Of a stretch of 64,000 bases of DNA, positions 17,178-24,909 are shown piece after piece (position 1 is the first letter of the stretch; each line of letters opens with the position of its first letter). Below the pieces are notes generated by a model. The model had not been told where the DNA came from. It saw nothing but the letters and a program-made list of their open reading frames with translations, and made no database searches. The DNA is taken from positions 44,055 to 108,054 of the forward strand of contig NZ_JACXXO010000019.1 of NCBI RefSeq assembly GCF_017980685.1, read 5' to 3'. The stretch comes from Pseudomonas iridis (GTDB taxonomy: Bacteria > Pseudomonadota > Gammaproteobacteria > Pseudomonadales > Pseudomonadaceae). Both the position numbers and the translations under genes were made by a program.

Positions 17178-17783
17178 ATGACGGCTTTGTTGACTCGCCG
17201 CAAGGTACTTGCGGGAATGGGCGTACTCGGGCTCGGCCTGCTCGCCGGCTGCGACACCCGCGGCCAACTGTCGTACAAGTACGGCAAGGATCTGAGCAAC
17301 AAGATCATGGGCCGCACCTTCAAACTGAAGGACACCGACGGCGATACCATGACCCTGTCGAGCTTCCGCGGCCTGATGCCGATGGTGTTCTTCGGCTTCA
17401 CCCAGTGCCCGGCGGTCTGCCCGACCACCCTGGCCCGCGCGGCAAAAATCAAAAAACTGATGGGCAGGGACGGCGATCGCTTGCAGGTGATCTTCATCAC
17501 CCTCGACCCCGAGCGCGACACGCCGCAAATCCTCGACGCCTACGTCAAAGCCTTCGACCCGACGTTCGTCGCGCTGTACGGCACGCTTGAGGAAACCAAG
17601 GCCACGGCCAAGGAATTCGACGTGTTTTTCGAGAAGGTGCCGGCCGGCGACACCTACACCATCTCGCACACTTCCACCAGTTACGTCTTCGACTCGCGCG
17701 GCGAACTGCGCCTGGGTCTGTCCACCTCGCTTTCGGCAGAAGAATGCACGGAAGATTTGCTTACTGTTATGGAGGTTTGCTAA
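17178..17783 (+). CDS. Sco1/SenC/PrrC-family copper-binding lipoprotein
   Basis: 201 residues. A lipoprotein-like signal ends LLAGC with Cys25. The thioredoxin fold carries the copper ligands Cys77 and Cys81 (TQCPAVCP) and the distal His164 (TISHTSTSY). Sco proteins deliver copper or control thiol state for the CuA site of cytochrome c oxidase. Its stop overlaps the start of the PCuAC gene by one base (TAATG), so the two are co-translated and probably act as a copper relay in the periplasm. There is no oxidase gene in the window. Confidence 0.93.
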   Translation: MTALLTRRKVLAGMGVLGLGLLAGCDTRGQLSYKYGKDLSNKIMGRTFKLKDTDGDTMTLSSFRGLMPMVFFGFTQCPAVCPTTLARAAKIKKLMGRDGDRLQVIFITLDPERDTPQILDAYVKAFDPTFVALYGTLEETKATAKEFDVFFEKVPAGDTYTISHTSTSYVFDSRGELRLGLSTSLSAEECTEDLLTVMEVC

Positions 17784-18262
17784 TGCAACCGGTTCTGAAC
17801 AACATCAAACGCGCGGTACTCGGTCTGTCCCTGCTGGGCCTGGCCTTTCAGGTTTCGGCGCAGACCAAGGTCGACGATGCGTGGGTGCGTGCAACCGTGC
17901 CGTCCCAATCCGCCAGCGGCGCGTTCATGACCCTGACCGCCGACAGCGACAGCAAGTTGCTCAGCGTCGCGACCCCAGTGGCCAAGGACGTGCAGATCCA
18001 CGAAATGAGCATGAAGAACGACGTCATGAGCATGGGCCCGGTCAAATCGGTCGACCTGCCGGCTGGTAAAGCCGTCAAGCTTGATCCGAACGGTTACCAC
18101 GTCATGCTGATGGGCCTGACCGGTCAGTTGAAAGAAGGCGAATCCGTGCCGCTGACCCTGACCGTGGAAAACGCCAAGGGCGAAAAAGAAACCGTTGAAG
18201 TGAAGGCCAGCGTGCGTTCGCTGACCAACATGGAAGGTCACGATCACAGCAAAATGCATTGA
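17783..18262 (+). CDS. PCuAC-family periplasmic copper chaperone
   Basis: 159 residues from ATG 17783, directly after GGAGGT. A cleavable signal ends QVSA. The defining motif H-X10-M-X21-H-X-M is exact: His73, Met84, His106 and Met108. The C-terminus HDHSKMH is a further likely metal-binding tail. PCuAC hands Cu(I) to Sco or directly to CuA of terminal oxidases, in line with the upstream Sco1-like gene. A strong terminator follows. Confidence 0.93.
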   Translation: MQPVLNNIKRAVLGLSLLGLAFQVSAQTKVDDAWVRATVPSQSASGAFMTLTADSDSKLLSVATPVAKDVQIHEMSMKNDVMSMGPVKSVDLPAGKAVKLDPNGYHVMLMGLTGQLKEGESVPLTLTVENAKGEKETVEVKASVRSLTNMEGHDHSKMH

Positions 18263-18280
18263 TCTGACTAAGCGGTAACA

Positions 18281-18324
18281 AAAAAAGGGGCGGCCTGATC
18301 GTTGATCAGTCCGCCCCTTTTTTT
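18281..18324 (+). terminator. Strong rho-independent terminator
   Basis: AAAAAAGGGGCGG pairs with CCGCCCCTTTTTTT around a GATC-containing loop. The A run and T run make it bidirectional, ending the copper operon on the plus strand and the small membrane gene on the minus strand. Confidence 0.9.
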
Positions 18325-18343
18325 GCTTTTGCTGTGCACCGCA

Positions 18344-18835
18344 TCAACGCTTGCGGGCCAATGCGTTGCGCACGCTCTCTCGTGACATCCCCGATCCGGA
18401 ACGGGGCACGGCTGGAGCTGCGCTTACCTGAGCCAGCTGTTCCTTGCGCTTTGCCACTTGGCGCCACTGGTAACCGAAATATCCGGCTGCAACGAAAAAC
18501 CCCAGCCAACCGAAAACCGACCCGACGAAGAACCACAGCCCGAGGGTGATCAGCACGGTTTTCCAGGTGAACAACTTCAAGCTGTCATCGGCAGGCACTG
18601 GTTCAACCGGCGTCTGGTGCGCCACAGGTATTTTCTGCACCTCGTTCAGATCAAAGCGCAGCGCGAAGTCCGCGCCGGGAACATGGGCGTCAAGTCGATC
18701 GCCTACAGCGGAATGCACACGCACCTCGCCATTAACGACCGACACCGAGCTGAAACTGATCTGCCTTTCGTAGTGAATCTCGCCGTTGACCAGCGTCACG
18801 ACCGTCCGTTGTTCGGCCTTTGAGGTTTCGCGCAT
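18344..18835 (-). CDS. Hypothetical membrane-anchored protein
   Basis: 163 residues from the ATG at 18835, preceded by AAGGAA; the frame is open to 18946 without an RBS. The N-terminal half (about 1-75) is soluble and beta-rich with a repeated VNGE (VTLVNGEIHYER, VSVVNGEVRVHS), followed by a proline-rich link, one or two membrane helices (about 92-125, TVLITLGLWFFVGSVFGWLGF) and a basic C-terminus ending SRESVRNALARKR. I do not recognise the family. It stands alone between a terminator and a divergent membrane/XRE gene pair. Confidence 0.6.
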   Translation of the reverse strand: MRETSKAEQRTVVTLVNGEIHYERQISFSSVSVVNGEVRVHSAVGDRLDAHVPGADFALRFDLNEVQKIPVAHQTPVEPVPADDSLKLFTWKTVLITLGLWFFVGSVFGWLGFFVAAGYFGYQWRQVAKRKEQLAQVSAAPAVPRSGSGMSRESVRNALARKR

Positions 18836-19042
18836 GTCGATTCCTTGAGAGTTGCACGTCGAAGATGTGCACAGGGAAAGTCCGTTGAGCGCAAATGCTA
18901 CTGAGTGGCCATTACCCTGTCCAGAAAGCAAGACGTTAAATGCCAAGGATGAAGGGCTGTAGCCAAGCTGATGGAAAGCCTACTTTACATCGGGAGAAAA
19001 TTCAGCAAGCATGTAAAGGGTCTTTTACATAGGAAGTAAAGC

Positions 19043-19417
19043 ATGAAGCGGTATTACCTCGAAATGGGCGCGGCGTTGACTCTCTACGTGTTGGTGCTGA
19101 TCGCGTCATTGATCGTCTCGCAGTACCTGATGGAGGCCAACATTGCGCTGCGTTCAGCCGTCGCCCTGACGCCGATCCTCCCGGCAGGTTTAATGTGCTG
19201 GGCCATCGTGCGCAACATGCGCCGCATGGATGAAATGCATCTGCGCATCCAGTTCGAAGCACTGGGCTTCGCCTTCGCCGCCTCGGCACTGCTGACCTTC
19301 AGCTACGGCTTTTTGGAAAACGTCGGTGCCCCGCATATTCCATGGACCTGCGTCTGGCCGGTGATGGGCTTGATGTGGATCCTCGGCCTGCAGATCGCCC
19401 GGCGCCGCTACCAATGA
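19043..19417 (+). CDS. Small four-helix membrane protein, unknown function
   Basis: 124 residues with four hydrophobic segments (about 8-27, 37-55, 73-92 and 101-118) separated by short charged loops such as RNMRRMDEMHLRIQ. GGAAGT precedes the ATG. The last codons overlap the start of an XRE regulator as ATGA, a conserved arrangement in many bacteria in which a small membrane protein and a short helix-turn-helix protein are made together. The pair may act as a sensor or membrane-tethered regulator; the function is not known. Confidence 0.75.
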   Translation: MKRYYLEMGAALTLYVLVLIASLIVSQYLMEANIALRSAVALTPILPAGLMCWAIVRNMRRMDEMHLRIQFEALGFAFAASALLTFSYGFLENVGAPHIPWTCVWPVMGLMWILGLQIARRRYQ

Positions 19418-19611
19418 AAAACCGCCTCAAGGCACTGCGCGCCGAGCGCAAATGGTCTCAGGTCGATCTGGCTGAACGCCTGAACGTGTCGCGCCAGACC
19501 ATCAATGCCATCGAAAACGAACGCTACGATCCAAGCCTGCCGCTGGCCTTCCAGATTGCCCGGGCGTTTGAGCTGTCGATTGAAAGCATTTTTGATGATG
19601 GCTTGAACTGA
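19414..19611 (+). CDS. Small XRE-family helix-turn-helix regulator
   Basis: 65 residues, essentially one DNA-binding domain: WSQVDLAERLNVSRQTINAIENERYDPSLPLAFQIARAF is the Cro/C1-type motif. It begins inside the stop region of the upstream membrane gene (4-base overlap), so its translation depends on that gene. It resembles YgzD/YvaO-like mini-regulators found with small integral membrane proteins. Target genes are unknown; autoregulation is the simplest guess. Confidence 0.88.
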   Translation: MKNRLKALRAERKWSQVDLAERLNVSRQTINAIENERYDPSLPLAFQIARAFELSIESIFDDGLN

Positions 19612-19866
19612 GCAAAAGTCGGTGCATGCGGATTCCAGTTTCGGTTAAACAGCCTGAAACAAAAAAACACCTGCACCGATTCGCCTGCCGTATCCCGGTT
19701 AATTGTCAGACACCCGACCCTGACTGGGCTCCAGGCCGGCGCCCACGCTTACAAGTTCTCCCGACATCGGATCAACTTCAAGTTTTAAAAGGCGATCAGA
19801 CAGCTGACCCTTGGTATCATCGTTCACACTTTTTTGACGATTTAATGACTGGAAGGTCTTTTTTTT

Positions 19867-22077
19867 GTGAGCGCTCTTTTTCGCTGGTTGCGGCAACCAC
19901 ATGCCCGCCTGTTCTCTCTGATTCTGCTGGTACTGATCGTGCCGGTGTGCCTGCGCGCGGCGCTGGACTGGTCGACACCGCTTGGCTACTTGTCGGATTT
20001 GGCTATCGGCAGTCTGCTGGTGGTTCTGCTGCATCGCCGGGCATGGTGGCTGGCGATGCCGGTGCTGCTGTTCTGGGCGCTGTTGGCGGTGGCAACGGCC
20101 GAGTTGGTCAGCGCTGTTGGCCGTTTGCCGAATCCTTCCGATCTGCATTACCTGATTGATCCGCAATTTGTCGAAAACTCCACCGGTGGTGGTTTGGCGC
20201 ATCCGGCGCTGGGCATCACATTGCTGCTGGCCTTGGCGTTCTGGCTGCTGACGCAGTTCACCGGTCGCGGCATTGTCCGCCCATCCCTGCCCCGCGCGGT
20301 CTGGAGCGCGCCGCTGGTATTGTTCGCCGCGCACTGGGGCACGCAGAATCTGTGGCCGAGCGAGGACGATCCGTGGCGCGCGTACAACCTGCCGCATCAA
20401 TTGCTCGCCACTCAGGTCGCCGATATTCAGATTCAGGCCGAGGAATGGCTTGACGGTGATGTCGAAGAAGCCACACCGGCGATGGCCGGGCTCACCGACG
20501 TCGACCTCAACGGTCAAAAACTGCTGGCCGGGCCGGGGCAAGCACGCAACGTCTTGATCATTGCCCTGGAAGGCATTCCCGGGGCTTACATCCGCGCCAA
20601 TCGCGAAGCCATCGGCAGCCATTATCAGGAAGACCTCATGCCCAACCTCAGCCGCTGGGCCGAGCGCGGCATGAACACTCCGGATTACGTTCTGCACACG
20701 CACCAGACCATTCGCGGTTTGTACGCGATGCTCTGTGGCGATTACGACAAACTCAACAACGGCACGCCCAAAGGCGTGGAAATGCTCACCCAGAAAGAAC
20801 GCAATCAGGCCTGCCTGCCGGCACAGTTGCGCAAACATGGCTTCAGCACCCACTACCTGCAAGGCGCCGGCCTGCGCTTCATGGCCAAAGACAAGATCAT
20901 GCCGCACATCGGTTTCGATGCGACTCATGGCCTGGAATGGTTCACCAATGCCAACTACCTGGAGTTTCCGTGGGGCAAGGATGACAAAGCGTTCTTCGAG
21001 GGTGCGCTGGATTACGTCGGCCAACTGAACAAGCAGAAACAGCCGTGGATGTTGACGTTGTTGACGGTGGGCACGCATCAGCCCTACTCCGCGCCGGAGG
21101 AATACCTGGAGCGCTACGAGACACCCAAACAGGCCGCCGTCGGTTATCTGGACGATGCCCTGGAGCAGTTCCTCGCAGGGCTTGAGCGCCAAGGTGTGCT
21201 CAAAGACACGCTGGTGGTGATCACGTCCGATGAATCCCACGGCATCGACGGCGTACGTCTGGCCTCGTCATGGGGCTTCAATCTGACGCTGGCGCCGGAG
21301 CAGCCAAAACTGCCGCGACTAAATGCCGGGGTCTATGGTCATGTTGATCTGAGCACGTCTATCCTCGACTACTTCGACCTGCCGGTGCCGTCCGCGCTGA
21401 GTGGCCGTTCGCTGTTTCGCGACTACGATTCCGGTCGCGAAATCATGTCGTTCACCAACGGCAAACTGCGCTATCACGACGGCCAGGGCATCTTCTCCGA
21501 ATGTGACATGCCGCGCCGCTGCCGCTATTACGAAAGCGCCGGCTTCATCGCCGAGAGCGCCACCTTCAAGGGCAGCTACAGCGGCCAGCGCGCCCGGCAA
21601 GTCGCCGCCCGCGCCACGGCACTCGACCTGTCGCTGCTGCGCACCCCGCTCAACCATCGCTATCAGTTCGGCAGCACCAACGTCATTGCGCTGCAAGCAC
21701 AAATCAACGACGACTGGGCCGACAACCTGATCGGCGCGCAATACCTGGAAATGCCCAAGGGCTCGCACACCCGCGTGCGCCTGACCGTACGCTCTGTCGA
21801 TCCGCAACAGGCGGCGTATATCCAGCTCAAGGCCAAGGAATTCGAGCAGGACGTGCAACTGGGCTTGCCAGCAGAAATGGTCGCCACGGCGGATCAACCG
21901 CTGGAGATGGATTTCAGCTTTGATAACCCGCAGCAGCGCAAGGCGTTCTCGTTCCATTTGCTGGGTTATGGACTGGGTGCGGTGGAGGTGACGGATTTCA
22001 GTGTGATTACTGAAATACCGGGGCAGGAAGATATCCTGGATGAAGTGTTGGAGGATGAAGCGGGCCAGTCCAGCTGA
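19867..22077 (+). CDS. LtaS/OpgB-like membrane sulfatase-fold transferase
   Basis: 736 residues from a GTG after GGAAGG. About four or five N-terminal membrane helices (to residue 160) precede a large periplasmic alkaline-phosphatase-fold domain: NVLIIALEGIPGAYI, the catalytic Thr281 in THQTIRGLYAMLCG, and VVITSDESHGID for metal ligands. Related enzymes transfer phosphoglycerol or phosphoethanolamine to polyglycerol phosphate, periplasmic glucans or lipid A. A C-terminal region from about 560 is extra and may bind carbohydrate. Acceptor unknown; a glucan phosphoglycerol transferase is one plausible role. Confidence 0.82.
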   Translation: MSALFRWLRQPHARLFSLILLVLIVPVCLRAALDWSTPLGYLSDLAIGSLLVVLLHRRAWWLAMPVLLFWALLAVATAELVSAVGRLPNPSDLHYLIDPQFVENSTGGGLAHPALGITLLLALAFWLLTQFTGRGIVRPSLPRAVWSAPLVLFAAHWGTQNLWPSEDDPWRAYNLPHQLLATQVADIQIQAEEWLDGDVEEATPAMAGLTDVDLNGQKLLAGPGQARNVLIIALEGIPGAYIRANREAIGSHYQEDLMPNLSRWAERGMNTPDYVLHTHQTIRGLYAMLCGDYDKLNNGTPKGVEMLTQKERNQACLPAQLRKHGFSTHYLQGAGLRFMAKDKIMPHIGFDATHGLEWFTNANYLEFPWGKDDKAFFEGALDYVGQLNKQKQPWMLTLLTVGTHQPYSAPEEYLERYETPKQAAVGYLDDALEQFLAGLERQGVLKDTLVVITSDESHGIDGVRLASSWGFNLTLAPEQPKLPRLNAGVYGHVDLSTSILDYFDLPVPSALSGRSLFRDYDSGREIMSFTNGKLRYHDGQGIFSECDMPRRCRYYESAGFIAESATFKGSYSGQRARQVAARATALDLSLLRTPLNHRYQFGSTNVIALQAQINDDWADNLIGAQYLEMPKGSHTRVRLTVRSVDPQQAAYIQLKAKEFEQDVQLGLPAEMVATADQPLEMDFSFDNPQQRKAFSFHLLGYGLGAVEVTDFSVITEIPGQEDILDEVLEDEAGQSS

Positions 22078-22107
22078 CGCACCCGGCAATCCGATCAATC
22101 GCACAAT

Positions 22108-22143
22108 CCCTGTAGGAGCTGCCGCAGGCTGCTCCTACAGGGG
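22108..22143 (+). repeat. Short REP hairpin
   Basis: CCCTGTAGGAGC and GCTCCTACAGGG form a 12-bp perfect stem around an 11-base loop, 30 bases after the sulfatase-fold gene. It is a minimal REP copy and a possible transcript 3-prime end. Confidence 0.8.
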
Positions 22144-22212
22144 GTTATGCGCTATGCCGAGTGAGGGTTTTGCAGCAATATCTACGGTAAAAGGTTCTGG
22201 CTATCAGCGTCC

Positions 22213-22227
22213 AATAGTCGGGCTATT
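22213..22227. promoter_or_regulatory. Inverted repeat upstream of katG, possible regulator site
   Basis: AATAGTCGGGCTATT is an inverted repeat with 5-base arms, and CTAT also occurs 10 bases before. OxyR sites are built from ATAG/CTAT units, but the spacing here (5, not 7) does not fit the consensus well. OxyR control of katG is expected from other bacteria, so this is only a weak pointer. Confidence 0.25.
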
Positions 22228-22310
22228 AGCCGACTCGCCCACTCGGGTCTAGCCTTACAAGTCCGAAGTCGGCACGAGCCGGCCGTCGCAGACCTGATAA
22301 GGACCCGAAC

Positions 22311-24581
22311 ATGGCAAACGAATCGAAATGCCCGTTCAACCACGCCGCCGGTGGTGGTACGACGAACCGTGACTGGTGGCCGAATCAACTCAACCTGAAG
22401 ATCCTGAGTCAGCACTCGCCCAAGTCCGATCCGCTGGGCAAGGACTTCGACTACGCCAACGCCTTCAAAAGCCTGGACTTCCAGGCACTGAAACAAGACC
22501 TGCGCGCACTGATGACCGACTCCCAGGACTGGTGGCCGGCAGACTTTGGCCACTATGGCCCGCTCTTCGTGCGCATGGCCTGGCACAGCGCCGGCACCTA
22601 TCGCACCGCGGATGGCCGCGGTGGTGCGGGCTCCGGCCAGCAACGTTTTGCCCCGCTCAATAGCTGGCCGGACAACGTTAGCCTCGACAAGGCCCGTCGC
22701 CTGCTGTGGCCCATCAAACAGAAATATGGTCGCAATATTTCCTGGGCTGACCTGATTGTTCTCACCGGTAACGTCGCGCTGGAATCCATGGGCTTCAAGA
22801 CCTTCGGCTTCTCCGGTGGTCGCGCGGATGTCTGGGAACCGGATGAAGACGTGTACTGGGGCTCGGAAAACGAATGGCTGGGCGGCGACAGCCGTTACGG
22901 CAAAAGCAAGGAGCCGATGCAGGAGCCTGGTGACGGTACTCTGGTCGCCGAGCCGGATTTGCATGGCAAAGAAGAAAGCCGCACCGACCAGGGTGAACGC
23001 AATCTGGAAAATCCGCTGGCCGCGGTGCAGATGGGTCTGATTTATGTGAACCCGGAAGGCCCCGAGGGCAATCCGGACCCGGTAGCGTCGGCACACGACA
23101 TTCGCGAAACCTTCGGCCGCATGGCCATGAACGATGAAGAAACCGTGGCGCTGATCGCCGGCGGCCACGCTTTCGGCAAAACCCATGGCGCCGGCCCTGC
23201 CGATAACGTCGGTGCTGAACCGGAAGCCGCCGGGCTGGAAGAACAAGGTCTGGGCTGGAGAAACAGCTTTGGCACCGGCAAGGGCGCTGACACCATCACC
23301 AGTGGCCTCGAAGTGACCTGGACCACCACGCCGACCCAGTGGAGCAATAACTACCTGGAAAACCTGTTCGGCTTCGAGTGGGAGCTGACCAAAAGCCCGG
23401 CTGGCGCGCACCAATGGAAACCGAAAAATGGCGCGGGCGCTGGCACCATTCCCCATGCCCATGACCCGAACAAACGTATCGACCCGACCATGCTGACGTC
23501 TGACCTGGCACTGCGCTTCGATCCTGCTTACGAGCAGATCTCCCGGCGTTTCCTGGCCAATCCCGACCAGTTGGCCGATGCATTTGCCCGCGCCTGGTAC
23601 AAGTTGATCCACCGCGACATGGGCCCGCTGTCACGCTACCTCGGCCCGGAACTGCCGAATGAAGAGTTGCTATGGCAAGACCCGATTCCCGAGGTCACTC
23701 ATCCGCTGATCGACGATAACGATGTGGCCACGCTGAAAAACAAAGTGCTGGCATCGGGGCTTTCCGTCTCGCAACTGGTTTCGACCGCATGGGCGGCGGC
23801 GTCGACGTTCCGTGGTTCGGACAAACGCGGTGGCGCCAACGGCGGTCGCCTGCGTCTGGCACCGCAGAAGTTCTGGCAGGCCAACCAGCCTGAGCAATTG
23901 GCCAGGGTCCTGCAAACCCTCGAAGGGATTCAGGGCGAGTTCAATGGCGGCGCAACCGGCAAGAAAGTTTCGCTGGCCGACCTGATCGTGCTGGCGGGTA
24001 ATGCCGGGGTCGAGCAAGCGGCGAAAAATGCCGGCCACTCGGTCACCGTGCCATTTTCACCGGGGCGTACGGATGCGACTCAGGAGCAGACCGACGTCGA
24101 GTCATTCGGTTTCCTCGAACCGATTGCCGATGGCTTCCGCAATTACAGCAAGGGTAAATACACCGTAGCGGCAGAGGCGCTGCTGATCGACAAGGCGCAA
24201 TTGCTCACCCTGACCGCGCCGGAAATGACTGTGTTGCTCGGCGGTCTGCGGGTGCTGAACACCAACGTCGGGCAAACCCGCCACGGCGTGTTCACAAGCC
24301 AGACCGAAGCGCTGACCAACGACTTCTTCACCAACCTGCTGGACATGGGCGTGGAGTGGAAGCCGACCTCACCGGACGCGGACGAGTTTGAAGGCCGCGA
24401 CCGTAAAAACGGTAGCGTGAAATGGACGGCGACGCGGGTTGATCTGGTGTTTGGTTCCAACGCGATATTGCGGGCAGTCGCGGAGGTGTATGCGAGTGCG
24501 GATGCGAAGGAACAGTTTGTTAAGGACTTCGTCGCTGCGTGGACGAAGGTGATGAATCTGGATCGGTTTGATTTGAAGTAA
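22311..24581 (+). CDS. katG: Catalase-peroxidase KatG
   Basis: 756 residues, full length with the two homologous haem-peroxidase halves. It breaks down hydrogen peroxide by catalase and peroxidase routes. The distal site reads MAWHSAGTYR with Trp91 and His92; the Trp-Tyr-Met crosslink partners are Tyr245 (GLIYVNPEGP) and Met271 (FGRMAMND), spaced 26 apart as in E. coli. Proximal His lies in AGGHAFGKTHGAG. GGACCCGAAC before the ATG is a weak RBS. No signal peptide is seen, so it is cytoplasmic. Confidence 0.97.
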   Translation: MANESKCPFNHAAGGGTTNRDWWPNQLNLKILSQHSPKSDPLGKDFDYANAFKSLDFQALKQDLRALMTDSQDWWPADFGHYGPLFVRMAWHSAGTYRTADGRGGAGSGQQRFAPLNSWPDNVSLDKARRLLWPIKQKYGRNISWADLIVLTGNVALESMGFKTFGFSGGRADVWEPDEDVYWGSENEWLGGDSRYGKSKEPMQEPGDGTLVAEPDLHGKEESRTDQGERNLENPLAAVQMGLIYVNPEGPEGNPDPVASAHDIRETFGRMAMNDEETVALIAGGHAFGKTHGAGPADNVGAEPEAAGLEEQGLGWRNSFGTGKGADTITSGLEVTWTTTPTQWSNNYLENLFGFEWELTKSPAGAHQWKPKNGAGAGTIPHAHDPNKRIDPTMLTSDLALRFDPAYEQISRRFLANPDQLADAFARAWYKLIHRDMGPLSRYLGPELPNEELLWQDPIPEVTHPLIDDNDVATLKNKVLASGLSVSQLVSTAWAAASTFRGSDKRGGANGGRLRLAPQKFWQANQPEQLARVLQTLEGIQGEFNGGATGKKVSLADLIVLAGNAGVEQAAKNAGHSVTVPFSPGRTDATQEQTDVESFGFLEPIADGFRNYSKGKYTVAAEALLIDKAQLLTLTAPEMTVLLGGLRVLNTNVGQTRHGVFTSQTEALTNDFFTNLLDMGVEWKPTSPDADEFEGRDRKNGSVKWTATRVDLVFGSNAILRAVAEVYASADAKEQFVKDFVAAWTKVMNLDRFDLK

Positions 24582-24600
24582 CTGACTGTAACGCAAGAAA

Positions 24601-24692
24601 CTGTGGGAGCTGGCTTGCCAGCGATAGCGGTAGATCATTCAACATTGATGTTGGATCTGACACCGCCATCGCGGGCAAGCCCGCTCCCACAT
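24601..24692. repeat. BIME: paired inverted REP sequences
   Basis: CTGTGGGAGCTGGCTTGCCAGCGA and TCGCGGGCAAGCCCGCTCCCACA face each other across about 45 bases, including an ATTCAACATTGATGTTGGAT spacer. This lies between the convergent katG and pepN genes, directly before another type of repeat. Confidence 0.8.
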
Positions 24693-24714
24693 TTCGATCT
24701 GCGTCAAAAGCGGC

Positions 24715-24892
24715 CCCCTCACCCCAGCCCTCTCCCGGAGGGAGAGGGAGCCGACCGAAGTGTATGGCGCCATACATCGACCTGAAACATCGAGCCGATT
24801 ATGGATTCAAAGCCATTCGCTCAAGTCGGTGCAGTTCGCAAATATTCCCGGATCAGTCCCCTCTCCCCCCGGGAGAGGGTTAGGGTGAGGGG
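24715..24892. repeat. Hairpin-ended palindromic element (178 bp)
   Basis: The ends are inverted: CCCCTCACCCcagCCCTCTCCC...GGGAGAGGG on the left and CCCCTCTCCC...GGGAGAGGGTTAGGGTGAGGGG on the right, so each end forms its own hairpin and the ends also mirror each other. The inside is about 95 bases without an ORF. The same ends recur at 63191-63546 and a single-hairpin form at 43698-43739. No transposase is encoded. Confidence 0.75.
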
Positions 24893-24909
24893 AAGCCACA
24901 AACGCTTCC

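Noticed and set aside
19626..20159. Plus-strand frame overlapping the LtaS-like gene start
   Set aside because: It lies in another frame of a well-supported gene and its product has no recognisable family features.
22201..22227. OxyR site for katG
   Set aside because: ATAG/CTAT units occur, but at spacings of 5 and 9 where the consensus needs 7. Listed only as a weak inverted repeat.
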